Shown here one piece after another: positions 7,554 through 15,265 of a DNA stretch of 21,674 nt. This DNA comes from JBFMAI01 sp964462635 (lineage in GTDB: Bacteria > Planctomycetota > Phycisphaerae > UBA1845 > Fen-1342), in NCBI GenBank assembly GCA_964462635.1, contig CAYWYJ010000060.1, forward strand, positions 1-21,674, given 5' to 3'. How positions within the stretch are numbered: position 1 is the first letter of the stretch; every line of letters starts with the position of its first letter. Position numbers and translations under genes: made by a program. The notes beneath the pieces are model-generated. The model searched no databases, was not told where the DNA came from, and saw only the letters and a list, made by a program, of their open reading frames with translations.

Positions 7554-8306
7554 ATGGACGTGCTCGCGATCATCCCCGCGCGTTACGCCTCCACCCGCTT
7601 CCCCGGAAAACCCCTCGCCCACGAGACCGGCAAGCCCCTGATCCAGCACGTCTGCGAACAGGTCGGCCGCGCCCGGCGGGTGCGCCGCTGTCTCGTCGCG
7701 ACCGACGACGAGCGCATCGCGGCGGCGGTGCGGAGCTTCGGCGGCGACGCGGTGATGACCCGTCCCGACCACCCGAGCGGCACCGACCGCATCGCGGAGG
7801 TCGTCCGCGGGCTGCCGGGCGGGGACGAAGACATCATTCTAAATGTCCAGGGCGATGAACCAGAACTGGAGCCCGATTACCTCGACCGGCTGGCCGAACG
7901 GTTGGCCCGCGAGCCCACCGAATGTCCGATAGCCACGCTGGCCTGCCCCTTCCCCGCCGACGCCGACCCGCGCGACCCCAACGCGGTCAAGGTGGTGGTC
8001 AATTCGGCGGGCCGGGCGCTGTATTTCTCCCGGGCGCTGATACCATACCCGCGAGACGCCGGCGCCGCGGGGCGACCCGCGGCGTGCCTGCTGCACCTGG
8101 GCGTCTACGCTTACCGCCGCTCGTTTCTGCTGACGCTCGCCGCCTGGCCCCCGGGCGTGTTGGAGCAGGTTGAGAAGCTGGAGCAGTTGCGCGTGTTGGA
8201 ACGCGGCGTCGCGCTGGCGGTCGAGATCGTCGAACACGCGTGCGTCGGCATCGACACGCCGCGGGATTATGAGCAGTTCGTCGCTCGGCAGCGCCGGCGG
8301 CCCTGA
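7554..8306 (+). CDS. kdsB: 3-deoxy-manno-octulosonate cytidylyltransferase (CMP-Kdo synthetase)
   Basis: 250-residue cytoplasmic enzyme joining CTP and Kdo to CMP-Kdo and pyrophosphate, the activation step before Kdo is placed on lipid A. Motifs in order are AIIPARYASTRFPGKPLA at the N-terminus, LVATDDERI, TRPDHPSGTDRIAEV, ILNVQGDEPELE (metal-binding Asp), FSRALIPYPRD, HLGVYAYRR, LEQVEKLEQLRVLERG and GIDTPRDYEQF. Length equals that of standard KdsB. The ATG at 7554 places the nucleotide-binding motif at the N-terminus as expected; an in-frame upstream ATG at 7467 precedes the predicted promoter and is rejected. pyrG, which makes its CTP substrate, follows 62 bases later. Its presence implies a Kdo-containing outer membrane lipopolysaccharide. 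Confidence 0.95.
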   Translation: MDVLAIIPARYASTRFPGKPLAHETGKPLIQHVCEQVGRARRVRRCLVATDDERIAAAVRSFGGDAVMTRPDHPSGTDRIAEVVRGLPGGDEDIILNVQGDEPELEPDYLDRLAERLAREPTECPIATLACPFPADADPRDPNAVKVVVNSAGRALYFSRALIPYPRDAGAAGRPAACLLHLGVYAYRRSFLLTLAAWPPGVLEQVEKLEQLRVLERGVALAVEIVEHACVGIDTPRDYEQFVARQRRRP

Positions 8307-8356
8307 ACCCAGCGGCCGGTTCACTCCGCCGACAGGAAACTTCGGCCGACCCAAGG

Positions 8357-8362
8357 TAGAAT
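8357..8362 (+). promoter_or_regulatory. -10 element directly before pyrG
   Basis: GG-preceded TAGAAT ends only six bases before the pyrG ATG at 8369. Transcription would start at or next to the ATG, giving a leaderless message. No Shine-Dalgarno sequence is present and no good -35 was found. pyrG may also be read through from kdsB. Confidence 0.4.
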
Positions 8363-8368
8363 GCGCCC

Positions 8369-10180
8369 ATGGACGCTGACCGGTTGCTAGAGTCGATCCG
8401 CGACCAGTCCGGGGACACGGAGTTCTACCTGCCGTTGCCCGCGGGCTACAAGGTCGGCTCGACGAAGTTCGTCGTGGTCTTCGGCACGGTGATCAGCGGG
8501 CTGGGTAAGGGGATCTTTAGCTCCTCGTTAGCGCGGTGCCTCCAGGACAAGGGACTGGTCGTCGCCCCGGTCAAGCTGGAGGGCTACCTCAACATCGACT
8601 CCGGCACGCTGAACCCCTTCCGCCATGGCGAGGTCTTCGTCCTCGACGACGGCACCGAGTGCGACATGGACCTGGGCACTTACGAGCGGGCCCTGGACCA
8701 GAACCTCAGCCGCCTCAATTTCATCACCAACGGACAGGTGTACCGGCGGGTGCTCGAACGCGAGCGGACCGGCGCGTATCTCGGCCGCGACGTGCAGATG
8801 ATCCCGCACGTGACCGGGGAGGTGAAGAACCGCCTGCGCGAGCTGGCGGTGGCCACCAAGGCCGACGTGGTGTTCGTCGAAATCGGCGGCACCGTCGGCG
8901 ATGTGGAAAACGCGCACTACATCGAGGCCATGCGGCAGCTCGCCTTCGAAGAGGGGCAGCGAAGCGTGTGCTTCGTCGCCCTGACCTACGTGCTTGAACC
9001 GGTCATCCTCGGCGAGCAGAAGAGCAAGGCCGCCCAGCTCGGCATTCGACGGCTGCTGGAGTGCGGCGTGCAGCCGCACATCATCGCCTGCCGGGCCCAC
9101 ACGCCCGTGACGCGCAAAGTGCGCGAGAAGATCGCGCTGTTCTCGAACGTGCCGCCCGAGCGGGTCTTCAGCATGCACGATTGCGAGAGCGTGTACCTGA
9201 TCCCGGAACTGCTGCGCGGGGCCGGCTACGACCGGGCGGTGATGGAGTGGCTCGAGCTCAGGCCCCGGGTCGATGAGGACGGCGAGCGCGCGGCCCGCGA
9301 GCACTGGGTCCAGTATCTCACGCGTCTGCGCAACGCCACGCGCGAAGTGATGATCGGCATCACGGGCAAGTACACGGCGGTGCGCGATGCGTACGCGAGC
9401 ATCCTCAAGGCCCTGGAGCACGCCGGCGTCTATCTGGGCTGCAAGGTGCAGACGCGGTGGGTGGACACGTCGCAGCTCACGGACGAGACCGCCGCCGAAT
9501 CGGTCAAGGACCTGCACGGCATCATCGTGCCCGGGGCGTTCGGCACGCGGGGGGCCGAGGGCAAGATCGCCTGCCTGAAGTACGCCCGGATGCACGGCTT
9601 GCCGTGCCTGGGCATCTGCTACGGCTTCCAGATGGCGGTGATCGAGTTCGCCCGGAACGTGGTCGGGCTGGAGGATGCCAACTCGACGGAGATCGACAAC
9701 GAGTGCCGCCACCCGGTCATCAACCTGCTGCCGGAGCAGAAGGAAATCGAGGGGCTGGGCGGCACGATGCGGCTGGGGGGGCACGATGTGGCGGTCAAGG
9801 CGGGGACGCTGGCCGAGCGGATGTTCGGCGCGCGGACCCGCATGCGCTTCCGTCACCGGTATGAGGTGGACCCGCGCTACATTCCGCAACTGGAGGCGGC
9901 CGGCATGATCTTCTCCGGCAAGTCGCCCCGGGCGGAAATCATGAACATCCTCGAGTTGGTCCCGGCGTTGCACCCGTACTACGTCGGCACGCAGGCGCAT
10001 CCCGAGCTTACCAGCCGCCCGTTGTCGCCGCAGCCTTTCTTTGTCGGCTTGGTCCACGCCGCCCTCGGCCGGGCCTACGCGGACTACCGCGAACCCCTCG
10101 TGTATCCCCACGAAGTGGCCGCCGCGCCGGAAGAACCACCGGCCAGCCCGACCCCCGCGCACCGCACGGAGAAGGTCTAA
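8369..10180 (+). CDS. pyrG: CTP synthase (glutamine-hydrolysing), divergent type
   Basis: 603-residue enzyme that aminates UTP to CTP using ATP and glutamine-derived ammonia. The N-terminal synthetase domain follows a leader of about 32 residues. It has FGTVISGLGKGI (38-49), KLEGYLNIDSGTLNPFRHGEVF, CDMDLGTYER (metal Asp) and VEIGGTVGDVE (170-180). The C-terminal class I glutamine amidotransferase has nucleophile Cys417 in LGICYGFQ and the His544/Glu546 pair in AHPELTSRP, so the triad is complete. Several normally fixed positions differ: GTVISG for GGVVSS, KLEGYLNID for KLDPYLNVD, and ICYGFQ for ICLGMQ. It is therefore a distinct subgroup rather than a broken gene. It follows kdsB in the same direction, as in Chlamydia. 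An alternative start inside the leader cannot be excluded, but the -10 placed just before 8369 supports this one. Confidence 0.93.
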   Translation: MDADRLLESIRDQSGDTEFYLPLPAGYKVGSTKFVVVFGTVISGLGKGIFSSSLARCLQDKGLVVAPVKLEGYLNIDSGTLNPFRHGEVFVLDDGTECDMDLGTYERALDQNLSRLNFITNGQVYRRVLERERTGAYLGRDVQMIPHVTGEVKNRLRELAVATKADVVFVEIGGTVGDVENAHYIEAMRQLAFEEGQRSVCFVALTYVLEPVILGEQKSKAAQLGIRRLLECGVQPHIIACRAHTPVTRKVREKIALFSNVPPERVFSMHDCESVYLIPELLRGAGYDRAVMEWLELRPRVDEDGERAAREHWVQYLTRLRNATREVMIGITGKYTAVRDAYASILKALEHAGVYLGCKVQTRWVDTSQLTDETAAESVKDLHGIIVPGAFGTRGAEGKIACLKYARMHGLPCLGICYGFQMAVIEFARNVVGLEDANSTEIDNECRHPVINLLPEQKEIEGLGGTMRLGGHDVAVKAGTLAERMFGARTRMRFRHRYEVDPRYIPQLEAAGMIFSGKSPRAEIMNILELVPALHPYYVGTQAHPELTSRPLSPQPFFVGLVHAALGRAYADYREPLVYPHEVAAAPEEPPASPTPAHRTEKV

Positions 10181-10428
10181 GTCCTCCCCGCGCAAGCAGG
10201 CAGCGCGGGAGGGCGAGGCCCCTGCCGAGCCGCGGCTCGCCGGGAGGTTTGCCCTTCCTACGTGCGCCGCCGAATTGCGCGCGGCCGCGCGCCGCGCACG
10301 CCGTTATCGGTCGGCCCGGCGACTTCTCGTAATGGCCCGTGGCTCCCCGCGAGTCGAAGAATACGAGGTGGTGTGGCCTGCGGCGGACGCTCCGCGGCGG
10401 CTGACGACAGGCCCGCGCGAGGCCCTCC
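10181..10428. other. pyrG to PilZ-gene spacer
   Basis: About 250 bases. The first 80 contain the palindromic repeat described separately, preceded by a second potential stem (CTCCCCGCGC around 10185-10194 against GCGCGGGAG at 10203-10211). The remainder is GC-rich and shows no gene or clear promoter. Confidence 0.4.
10207..10259. repeat. interspersed palindromic element, copy 1
   Basis: Begins GGGAGGGCGAG (10207-10217), has a perfect 14-base palindrome CGAGCCGCGGCTCG at its centre (10226-10239), and ends in a degenerate complementary arm GGTTTGCCCTTCC. It lies 26 bases after the pyrG stop and shares both arms and centre with 18473-18524. It may act as a terminator or RNA-stabilising structure. 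Confidence 0.65.
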
Positions 10429-11697
10429 ATGCCCCCGGACTCAAGCAGACCGTGGCCGGCCGGCGATACGCCGCGTCTTTCGCCCGACGAGCAGGCGGCG
10501 GTTCTCGCGGAGCTCGACGCGGGGGGCCGTGCGTCCGCGGGCGGTGATCGCCGCGCCCACCGTCGGCTGCGCTACCGGGGGCGTCCCGTGACCATCGTGC
10601 TGCGGCAGCCGGGGGCCAGCGTCGGCTCGTTCGCGGTAAAGCCCCATAACCTCGGGCCGGGCGGCCTGTCGTTTCTGCACGGGACGTTCGTCCATACGCG
10701 ATCGGTTTGCGATGTCACGCTGCGCACCGTCGACCAGCGTGACGTGACCGTTCCGGGGCGCGTGGTGCGCTGCCGCCTGATCCGCGGCCGGGTCCATGAG
10801 GTCGGCGTCGCGTTCTACCGGCCGATCGACGTGCGCCGGTTCGTCCCGGAGACGGGCGGTCCCGAGCCGCAATCGACCGCCCACGTCGACTTGCCGCGCT
10901 TCAGCGGACGCGTGCTGTGCGTCGATGTCGCCGCCGATTCGCACGAGCTGGCGGAACTACTGCGCGTGATGGCCGGCGAACTCGGCATTCACCTGGAAAT
11001 CACCCACGACCGGGACGCCGCGGCCGCCACGGCGGCGCGGGGGGACTTCGATCTGGTCATGGTGCGCATCGGGGCCGGCGGGGCGGGCGTTATCGCGGGC
11101 CTGCGGGCGGCGGGGTATGCCGGTCCGCTCGTCGCGCTGGACGATCAAGCGGTCTCGGACGGCGAGCCGGTGGGTGAGCTCGCGGCGTGGACCGAGGGGT
11201 GCGACTGCATTGTGGGCCTGCCGCTCACGTTCGACCGGCTGGCCGACCTCTTCGACGACTATCTGGCACGCGACTGGAATGCCGCGGCCGATCGCCCGCC
11301 GCTGCTCAGCTCACACTGGGCAAAGGTCCGCATGCGTCCGCTGATCCTGCGGTTCCTCTCCCGGCTTGATCCGGAGTGCCGTCAACTCCAGGCGCTATGG
11401 CAAGCCGGGCGCACCCACGATTTCGGTCGGACGTGTCAGCGCCTGATGGCCGACGCGGAGACGTACGGCTACGAAGCCATCGCCGGCCTGGTTCACGACG
11501 CGCAGTCGGCGGCGGAACGGGGCGACGCCGCGTCCACCGTCGCCGCCCGACTGGAGGAGTTGCTCACCTTGGCCGCCGCGGCCCGCCGCGCCCGGGACGA
11601 TTATGGTCTGCTCGATGCCGCCCCCGAGAGCGGTGTGCCGGGCCACATAACGAACGCCGCGTCGGATGAAGAATCCGACGCGGCGTCAAAGTCGTGA
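10429..11697 (+). CDS. PilZ domain protein with degenerate receiver and HPt-like domains
   Basis: 422-residue predicted cytoplasmic protein. Residues 41-140 form a PilZ domain, the c-di-GMP sensor fold, with the arginine cluster RRAHRRLRYR (41-50) and NLGPGGLSF (74-82) in place of the usual D/N-x-S-x-x-G. Residues 160-280 look like a response-regulator receiver (RVLCVDVAADSHE, DFDLVMVRIG), but the phosphoacceptor Asp position is Arg213 and the usual Lys-Pro is Leu-Pro. Residues 301-385 resemble an HPt helical bundle (CQRLMADAETYGYEAIAGL), with Gln337 where the phosphorylated His should be. The chain would bind c-di-GMP and act as a protein-interaction scaffold rather than a phosphorelay. PilZ is fairly sure; the other two domains are inferred from pattern alone. 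A 13-bp hairpin overlaps its 3' end. Confidence 0.75.
   Translation: MPPDSSRPWPAGDTPRLSPDEQAAVLAELDAGGRASAGGDRRAHRRLRYRGRPVTIVLRQPGASVGSFAVKPHNLGPGGLSFLHGTFVHTRSVCDVTLRTVDQRDVTVPGRVVRCRLIRGRVHEVGVAFYRPIDVRRFVPETGGPEPQSTAHVDLPRFSGRVLCVDVAADSHELAELLRVMAGELGIHLEITHDRDAAAATAARGDFDLVMVRIGAGGAGVIAGLRAAGYAGPLVALDDQAVSDGEPVGELAAWTEGCDCIVGLPLTFDRLADLFDDYLARDWNAAADRPPLLSSHWAKVRMRPLILRFLSRLDPECRQLQALWQAGRTHDFGRTCQRLMADAETYGYEAIAGLVHDAQSAAERGDAASTVAARLEELLTLAAAARRARDDYGLLDAAPESGVPGHITNAASDEESDAASKS
11655..11685. terminator. perfect 13-bp hairpin at the convergent gene ends
   Basis: CGCCGCGTCGGAT (11655-11667), loop GAAGA, ATCCGACGCGGCG (11673-11685). It lies inside the last codons of the PilZ gene and 33 bases past the stop of the convergent PEP-CTERM gene. 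On the minus strand it is followed by TTCGTTATG, moderately U-rich, so it may terminate the PEP-CTERM transcript or serve both directions. Confidence 0.6.
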
Positions 11698-11717
11698 ATG
11701 TGTTCTCGTGACCGTGC

Positions 11718-12677
11718 TCAGGCGGCCCGGCGGGGGTGCCGGAACGTCAACCCACCCAAGGCGACCAGCAGCAGCGTGCCCGGCTCCGGCACGCGGAGCG
11801 GCGACTCGGAGTCTGAGGCGACGGTGTTGGTGATCGTGCCGTCGCGCAGGCCGGCCAGCAGCGTTTCGCCCGCTTGTCCGTCGCGCCCCAGCACCGACTC
11901 GAGCAGCAGCGGCGCGAGCTCCTTCTGCGCGGTCGTGCCCGCGACCACGCGGGCCTGCTGGAGGTCACCCGCCAGCGCGGCGACGATGTCGCCCATCGGC
12001 GAGCCGGGGAACGCCTCTTGCAGCCCGGAGATGTCCACGCCGAGGCTGCCGAGCAGCACGCCAACGGCATCGACGAAGATGTTGCCCTGGAGCACGATCG
12101 GCCCGACGTTGAAGTTGCCGACTTTGCTGTCGCGGACGGCCACGCCGTCGATCTTGAACTCCGAGTCGGTGTTCGCGACGTTCAGCGTGAGGGAATAGAA
12201 GCCCGCCTCGTTGATTTCCAATTCCTGCTGGACATTGAGCGTGCCGGTGAGCTCGACGTCCTGCGCGTTACTGACCGTTTTCAGCGTGTAGGCCAAGTTG
12301 TTGATCGTGAGGTCCGCGAAGCCGGAGCGGAACTTGTCGCCCCAGTTGTTGTAGCCGGCCGTGCCCTGGAGCTCCCCCTCCAGAGTCATCTCAACGCCGC
12401 CGTACCGGAACGTCTCCGGGCGACCGCGCGAGTCGGCGCCGAAACGCCGATCCAGCTCCAGCCGATACCCCCCGCCGAGGCCGTTGGGCATGATCCGCAC
12501 GCGCCCGTTGCGGGCACCGTTGACCAGGCTGCCGTCGCCGGCGTCCTGTAACGGATAACCGCTCGGCGTTGCCAGCACGCCCAGACCATTGAACACATCC
12601 TGCCAGAAGCCCGCTTGGGCGGTCGAGAGGCCCCACGCCGCCACCACGATCAACGCGATACAAACGCTGCGTGTCAT
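11718..12677 (-). CDS. PEP-CTERM sorted exported protein
   Basis: About 319 residues. The N-terminus MTRSVCIALIVVAAWGLSTA continues to QAG and is a Sec signal peptide. The C-terminus has VPEPGT, then a hydrophobic stretch (LLLVALGGLTF) and a basic end (RHPRRAA), the tripartite PEP-CTERM sorting signal recognised by exosortase. The mature part is rich in beta-type sequence (VEMTLEGELQGTAGYN, FADLTINNLAY, VGNFNVGPIVLQGN), suggesting an extracellular or surface beta-sandwich, but I recognise no named domain. The ATG at 12677 is preferred over the GTG two codons upstream because GGAAGGA lies at proper spacing before it. Function is unknown; export and sorting to the cell surface or matrix are inferred from the two signals. 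Confidence 0.85.
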   Translation of the reverse strand: MTRSVCIALIVVAAWGLSTAQAGFWQDVFNGLGVLATPSGYPLQDAGDGSLVNGARNGRVRIMPNGLGGGYRLELDRRFGADSRGRPETFRYGGVEMTLEGELQGTAGYNNWGDKFRSGFADLTINNLAYTLKTVSNAQDVELTGTLNVQQELEINEAGFYSLTLNVANTDSEFKIDGVAVRDSKVGNFNVGPIVLQGNIFVDAVGVLLGSLGVDISGLQEAFPGSPMGDIVAALAGDLQQARVVAGTTAQKELAPLLLESVLGRDGQAGETLLAGLRDGTITNTVASDSESPLRVPEPGTLLLVALGGLTFRHPRRAA

Positions 12678-13030
12678 CGGCACGTCCTTCCCCGGCCCGG
12701 GTCCGGCCGGTCACACAACTCGGCCCGTCCCGGTCCGTCACCCTGGAACCGATGCCCGACGGGCACCGGCCTTCCGGGCAGTACGATAGACCCAGCCGCC
12801 GCCGTTGGCAAGACGATTCGCGGCCTCTGCCACTTTATCGGTGAGCCCGTAACGGCGATTAAGGTATAGGGTATAAAGGGGACGGCAGTGTCAGTATACT
12901 GGGCCGCCCGAGCCCCGCGGTCGCGGCAATTCCTGCGCGGCGGGACCGTCCGCGGGAGGCCGACGCCGGGCTAACCGCCGGCCGCTGTCTTGGGTCTGTC
13001 AGAACGTCGGCCGCCGTTGGTGCTGTTCAC
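12678..13030. promoter_or_regulatory. divergent promoter region between PEP-CTERM and HEAT genes
   Basis: 353 bases without a gene. The central part (12840-12900) is unusually A+T-rich for the window, with GGTATAGGGTATAAAGG followed by the perfect palindrome CAGTATACTG (12892-12901), whose TATACT would make a good plus-strand -10. The leader to the HEAT gene would be about 125 bases. GTTCACGTGAAC (13025-13036) is a perfect 12-base palindrome covering the HEAT start codon. Confidence 0.45.
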
Positions 13031-15241
13031 GTGAACCGGACGCGAGTTGCGAACGTGGTCCTCGTCGCGCTGGCCGGGTTGGCCGCGTGGGCCTACGGCC
13101 AGGAGCCGGCGTCGCAACCGACCACTCGCGAGGCCCCGACACGTCTGGAGCGGCTGAACGACCTGATCGCCCTGGTCGAGGGGCCCAATACGCCCGAGGT
13201 GCGGCTCACGATCGCCCGGGAGTTGCTGTTGCAGGATTGGCCGGAGACCCCGCCGCGCCTGGCCGCGGTCCTGAGCGGCCCGAACGGCCCGGCCCGCGTC
13301 GCCATCGCCACCGCGCTGGCGGAACGGCCGGCCACGCTGGCGCCGGCGTACGTCGAGCCGCTGGTCACCATGCTGGGCGACCCCGACGCCGCGGTCCGCC
13401 AGGCGGCCGCCGGCGCGTTGGCAGCCTACCGCAAACCCGAAGTGATGGCGCGGTTGAAGCAACTGGTCTTCGACGCGCGCCAATCACGACCGGCGCGGCT
13501 GGCGGCGCTGTCTGCCCTCGGCCTGATGACCGAGCGGGAAGCGGTGGCGATCCTGGCGACGGCGTTGGATGACCCGGACGGCGTGGTGGTCCAGGCCGCG
13601 CTGGCGGCCCTGGGCCAGGCCACGGCGATGGACTTCGGCGACGACGCGGCGGCGGCCCGCGCCTGGTGGGAGCGCAGTCGGGGCTTGCCCGTGGAGACCT
13701 GGCAGCAGGAGCAGATCGAACGTCTGATTCGCAAAGACCGCGACACGCGACGCCGGCTGGAGGCGGCGGAGTCGCGGCTGGCACGGGTGCTGGAAGCCGG
13801 CTTTCTTCGCGCCGCGGAAGCGGAACGCTTGGCGCTGCTGACGGGCTACCTGAGCGACACGTCGACGACCATGCGGCTCCTCGGGCTGCGTTTGGCGCAG
13901 CTCCACCTCGCGGAGGGCAAGACCCTACCGGCCGAGTTGCAGGAGCGCATTCGGAACCAGACCGCCAGCGCGGAGGCCCGGGAGCAGGCCGCCGCCGTCC
14001 AGACCACCGCGAGTTTCCGCGAGCCCGCGGACGCGGAGCGCTTTCTGAACATGCTCCCCACGGCCCGCACCCGGGAAGTCCGCCTCGCGCTGCTCAATGG
14101 GCTGGGTTATGTCGGCAATGCGGCCGCGGTCGACGTCCTGCTGGCCACGCTGAACGAGTCCGACGAAGCGTGTGCCACGGAGGCCGTGGCCGCCCTGGGG
14201 CGGCTGGTCGAACGCGGCGTGCTTAATGGCCCGATCCGTGACACGGTGGTCACGGCCCTGTTGGGCGTGCTGGAGCGGGCGCAAACCGGGCAGGTGGCGC
14301 TGCGCGAGCGCACGCTGTGGGCGATGGGCAACTTGGCGGACCCCCGTTGCGGACTGGCCTTCGCCACCGCCATCGACCGTCAGGAGCCCGTCGTCGTCCG
14401 GCAGGCGGCGGTCCGCGGGCTGGCGGCCCTGCGCAGCCCGCAGTGGGGCGAAGTCCTGGCGACCGCGTCCGCCGACCCCGACGCCGGCGTCCGCAAGACC
14501 GCGATCGAGACCCTGGCCGCCGTCGCCCACAGCGGCAGCGACCGCCAGCTCTGGGCGCTCTGGGACCGCGCCGTCTCCGCCCAGGAGCCGGACGAGGCCC
14601 TCCGACAGACCGCGTGGCGCGGCCTGATCGACGCGCTGGCCGCGGGACCGCTCTCCGACACCGAGCGTTGGCTGGACCACGTCGCGGTCAACGGCGGCAC
14701 TGCCGCCGGGCGGGTTGCGGACCTCCTCGAACGCTTGCTCCGCGCGGCGCAGGAGGCTGAGCCGGTCGACCCGGTCCGCATGGGGGCGTTGCGCTGGCGG
14801 CTGGCCGCTCAGCGGTCCCGCCTGGGTCAGTCCGCCGAAGCCGTGGCAACGTACGTCGCGGCATTGGCGGACTTGTCGGCGGCGCGCTCGGACGCCACGC
14901 CCCGGGTGGCCGCGGACCTGTTGCGCACCGCCGTGGCCCAGGGGTGCTACGACGAGACCGTGGCGGCGGCCTTGGCGAATGCGGCCGGGTTGGTCGACGT
15001 TCAAACCCTGCGGCAAGCTGCTCAGGACGAGATCGAGAACGTCTTGACGCAGGGGCGCGTGGATCCGGCGCTGGCCGCGATCGCTGCCCTCGAAAGGCAC
15101 CCGCCCGCTCCCGGTTTCGCCGGCGACTCGGGATGGTTGGAGGAGTTGCGGCAACGTGCCGTGCAGCAACGTGCCCCAGCGACGGAGTCGGCCCCCGCCT
15201 CGCTTCCCACTTCGGCCCCGGCCGCGGGCCCAGCGCCCTGA
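13031..15241 (+). CDS. secreted HEAT-repeat protein
   Basis: 736 residues. The start is MNRTRVANVVLVALAGLAAW, with likely cleavage after AYG, so the protein is probably periplasmic. Nearly all the rest is alpha-helical repeat of the HEAT/PBS-lyase kind: units such as LVTMLGDPDAAVRQAAAGAL, VLATASADPDAGVRKTAIET and ALDDPDGVVVQAALAALG recur every 30-40 residues. Such solenoids are binding scaffolds, and no catalytic motif is seen. The C-terminal 25 residues are a Pro/Ala/Ser tail. The start is GTG at 13031 with only a weak upstream ribosome site; it is placed there because the signal peptide begins at that codon. Role and partners are unknown. Large secreted HEAT proteins are common in planctomycetes. 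Confidence 0.8.
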   Translation: MNRTRVANVVLVALAGLAAWAYGQEPASQPTTREAPTRLERLNDLIALVEGPNTPEVRLTIARELLLQDWPETPPRLAAVLSGPNGPARVAIATALAERPATLAPAYVEPLVTMLGDPDAAVRQAAAGALAAYRKPEVMARLKQLVFDARQSRPARLAALSALGLMTEREAVAILATALDDPDGVVVQAALAALGQATAMDFGDDAAAARAWWERSRGLPVETWQQEQIERLIRKDRDTRRRLEAAESRLARVLEAGFLRAAEAERLALLTGYLSDTSTTMRLLGLRLAQLHLAEGKTLPAELQERIRNQTASAEAREQAAAVQTTASFREPADAERFLNMLPTARTREVRLALLNGLGYVGNAAAVDVLLATLNESDEACATEAVAALGRLVERGVLNGPIRDTVVTALLGVLERAQTGQVALRERTLWAMGNLADPRCGLAFATAIDRQEPVVVRQAAVRGLAALRSPQWGEVLATASADPDAGVRKTAIETLAAVAHSGSDRQLWALWDRAVSAQEPDEALRQTAWRGLIDALAAGPLSDTERWLDHVAVNGGTAAGRVADLLERLLRAAQEAEPVDPVRMGALRWRLAAQRSRLGQSAEAVATYVAALADLSAARSDATPRVAADLLRTAVAQGCYDETVAAALANAAGLVDVQTLRQAAQDEIENVLTQGRVDPALAAIAALERHPPAPGFAGDSGWLEELRQRAVQQRAPATESAPASLPTSAPAAGPAP

Positions 15242-15265
15242 TTCCCGCCCCGTGGGCCGCGGGTT

